A program made the position numbers and the translations under genes. A DNA stretch of 7,035 nucleotides from Oceanospirillaceae bacterium (GTDB lineage: Bacteria; Pseudomonadota; Gammaproteobacteria; Pseudomonadales; Balneatricaceae), in assembly GCA_023954795.1 (NCBI GenBank), contig JAGSHA010000163.1, positions 1 through 7,035 of the forward strand, given 5' to 3'. This document shows positions 5,571-7,035 of this stretch, one piece after another (the first letter of the stretch is position 1; the number at the start of each line of letters is the position of its first letter). Below the pieces are notes generated by a model that was given only the letters and a program-made list of their open reading frames with translations, was not told where the DNA came from and ran no database searches.

Positions 5571-6458
5571 ATGGCGACCTTTCTCGGAATTAATCTGTTT
5601 GCTCTATCAGGACAGCTGCTAGTTGGCCTGATCAATGGCTCATTCTATGCATTGCTTAGTCTCGGTCTGGCGATTATTTTTGGTCTGTTAAAAATTATTA
5701 ACTTCGCGCAGGGCGCGATGTATATGCTCGGCGCTTTCTTTGCTTGGATGGCTCTGAACTACATGGGTATCAACTATTGGGCTGCGCTAATAGTGGTGCC
5801 GATTGCAATAGGTGGTATCGCGATTCTTATTGAACGCTTTTTGGTGCGTCCGATTGCTGGCGAAGATCATCTCTACAGTCTGTTGCTGACATTTGGTATT
5901 GCACTGGTTTTGCAGGGTGTATTTACCCATATATTTGGTTCTTCAGGTCTTCCTTATCAGATTCCTGAAGAGCTTAAAGGCGGTACTAAATTACCGTTTA
6001 TGTATCTACCTAATTACCGTGCCTGGATCATAGTCATCTCACTGATTGTCTGTGTGGGTACCTGGTGGGTTATCGAGAAGACTAAGCTGGGCGCGTATCT
6101 GCGCGCTGGTACTGAGAATCCGCAGTTGATGCAGGGCTTTGGTATCAACGTCCCGCTGATTACAACTCTGACCTTTGGTTTTGGTGTCGCGCTGGCCGGT
6201 TTTGCGGGTGTTCTGGCAGCTCCGGTTTACTCTGTAAGCCCTGATATGGGCTCGAGTATATTGATCGTGGTATTTGCCATCGTTGTTATTGGCGGTATGG
6301 GGTCTATCGGTGGTGCCATTCTGACCGGCTTGATGATGGGTGTGGTAGAAGGGTTGACGAAGTTCTTTTATCCGGAAGCTTCAGCCACTGTCATTTTCTT
6401 GTTCATGGTGATCGTGCTGCTGATTAAGCCTGCCGGTCTGTTCGGTAAAGAGGCTTAG
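5571..6458 (+). CDS. livH: Branched-chain-amino-acid-type ABC importer permease, LivH type
   Basis: This inner-membrane permease subunit has 295 residues, normal for LivH. Hydrophobic segments at roughly 12-60, 69-89, 102-124, 150-168, 195-220, 228-258 and 271-290 suggest about eight helices. LivH hallmarks are GLINGSFYALLSLGLAIIFG (19-38) with LLKIINFAQGAMYMLGAF just after, and GGMGSIGGAILTGLMMGVVE (241-260). The cytoplasmic coupling loop for the ATPases is about 173-195 (LGAYLRAGTENPQLMQGFGI). AGGGTG at 5560-5565, 5 nt upstream, supports ATG 5571. It is separated from the binding-protein gene by 100 nt holding two hairpins, and from livM by only 9 nt. Confidence 0.93.
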   Translation: MATFLGINLFALSGQLLVGLINGSFYALLSLGLAIIFGLLKIINFAQGAMYMLGAFFAWMALNYMGINYWAALIVVPIAIGGIAILIERFLVRPIAGEDHLYSLLLTFGIALVLQGVFTHIFGSSGLPYQIPEELKGGTKLPFMYLPNYRAWIIVISLIVCVGTWWVIEKTKLGAYLRAGTENPQLMQGFGINVPLITTLTFGFGVALAGFAGVLAAPVYSVSPDMGSSILIVVFAIVVIGGMGSIGGAILTGLMMGVVEGLTKFFYPEASATVIFLFMVIVLLIKPAGLFGKEA

Positions 6459-6467
6459 GAGTTGACC

Positions 6468-7035
6468 ATGAAAATTAATAAGCTTTATCTGGTATTGTTT
6501 CTTCTGGCATTGGTAGCGCCTGCGATTTTGTATCCGGTGTTCCTGATGAAGGTGCTGTGTTTTGCACTGTTTGCCTGCGCCTTTAACCTGTTACTGGGCT
6601 TCGTTGGTCTGCTGTCCTTTGGCCACGCAGCCTTTTTGGGAACCGGTGGTTATGTGACCGGCGCGATGATGTTGCATACGGGTATGGGGCCTGCGCTTTC
6701 TATCGTGGCGGGTACTATTGCGGCGGGATTGTTAGGTGCTGTATACGGTAAGCTGGCAGTTAAGCGTGAAGGTATCTACTTTGCGATGGTAACGCTGGCA
6801 TTGGCTCAGTTGGCATTCTTCTTCTATCTACAATCACCATTTACCGGTGGTGAGGATGGTCTTCAGGGTGTACCGCGTGGCACGCTGTTCGGTATCTTCG
6901 ACCTGTCTGATAACATTGTTATGTACTACTTTGTGCTGGCAATCTTTATCTTCGGTTTCTGGTTAATTCACCGGACTATACATTCACCTTTTGGTCAGAT
7001 TCTGAAAGCGATTCGTGAAAATGAGCCGCGGGCAG
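6468..7035 (+). CDS. livM: Branched-chain-amino-acid-type ABC importer permease, LivM type, 3' end off window
   Basis: This is the second permease subunit; 189 residues are visible before the right edge and the frame remains open. The start at 6468 is supported by TAGGAG at 6456-6461, which overlaps the livH stop, 6 nt upstream. LivM hallmarks are GLLSFGHAAFLGTGGY (47-62), KREGIYFAMVTLALAQ (99-114), TGGEDGLQGVP (126-136) and the start of the ATPase-coupling loop SPFGQILKAIRENEPRA (173-189). Hydrophobic helices occur at about 8-45, 50-70, 76-96, 103-121 and 150-168. Typical relatives are about 320-350 residues, so around 45 percent is missing. It lacks the long N-terminal extension of enterobacterial LivM and resembles the shorter form common in other proteobacteria. 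Confidence 0.93.
   Translation, partial: MKINKLYLVLFLLALVAPAILYPVFLMKVLCFALFACAFNLLLGFVGLLSFGHAAFLGTGGYVTGAMMLHTGMGPALSIVAGTIAAGLLGAVYGKLAVKREGIYFAMVTLALAQLAFFFYLQSPFTGGEDGLQGVPRGTLFGIFDLSDNIVMYYFVLAIFIFGFWLIHRTIHSPFGQILKAIRENEPRA

Noticed and set aside
1..7035. Mobile element, CRISPR array, phage or defence system
   Set aside because: No transposase, integrase, regularly spaced repeats, terminal repeats with target duplications or defence-type domains were seen; all long frames fit the liu and Liv operons.

Overview
The window reads as chromosomal DNA from a gammaproteobacterium, probably a marine Oceanospirillales-type organism. This is judged from the liuR-liuA-liuB order, protein style and moderate GC; the genus is not determined. 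Nearly everything is explained by two divergent operons around a roughly 295-bp regulatory region. I see no RNA gene, insertion sequence, phage gene or CRISPR array.

Left half, minus strand (transcribed right to left): a MerR-family regulator of the LiuR type (2342-1929), isovaleryl-CoA dehydrogenase LiuA (1865-699), and the 5' part of the methylcrotonyl-CoA carboxylase carboxyltransferase subunit LiuB (585 to beyond the left edge). This is the start of a leucine/isovalerate degradation operon. LiuA oxidises isovaleryl-CoA to 3-methylcrotonyl-CoA, and LiuB with a biotin subunit (expected off the left edge) carboxylates that product. A long inverted repeat lies between liuA and liuB.

Centre (2343-2637): the divergent control region. 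It holds a near-perfect palindrome TTTACGT-AA-ACGTAAA at 2382-2397, the likely LiuR operator, and a weaker relative at 2560-2575 on the transporter side. It also has candidate promoters and a separate GGGTG-AAA-CACCC dyad.

Right half, plus strand: a complete set of genes for a branched-chain-amino-acid-type (HAAT/Liv) ABC importer. These are a LivG-type ATPase, a LivF-type ATPase, a periplasmic binding protein, a LivH-type permease and a LivM-type permease (cut by the right edge). The order is G-F-binding protein-H-M. The binding-protein gene is flanked by hairpins and has its own possible promoter.

Putting the two sides together, the simplest reading is a LiuR-linked divergon that pairs uptake of a branched-chain substrate with its breakdown. 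The substrate cannot be fixed from sequence. The most notable protein-level point is that the two ATPases are unequal: LivF has Arg for the Walker A Lys and Gln at the H-switch, and LivG has a non-canonical signature motif, so all these departures fall in one composite ATP site.
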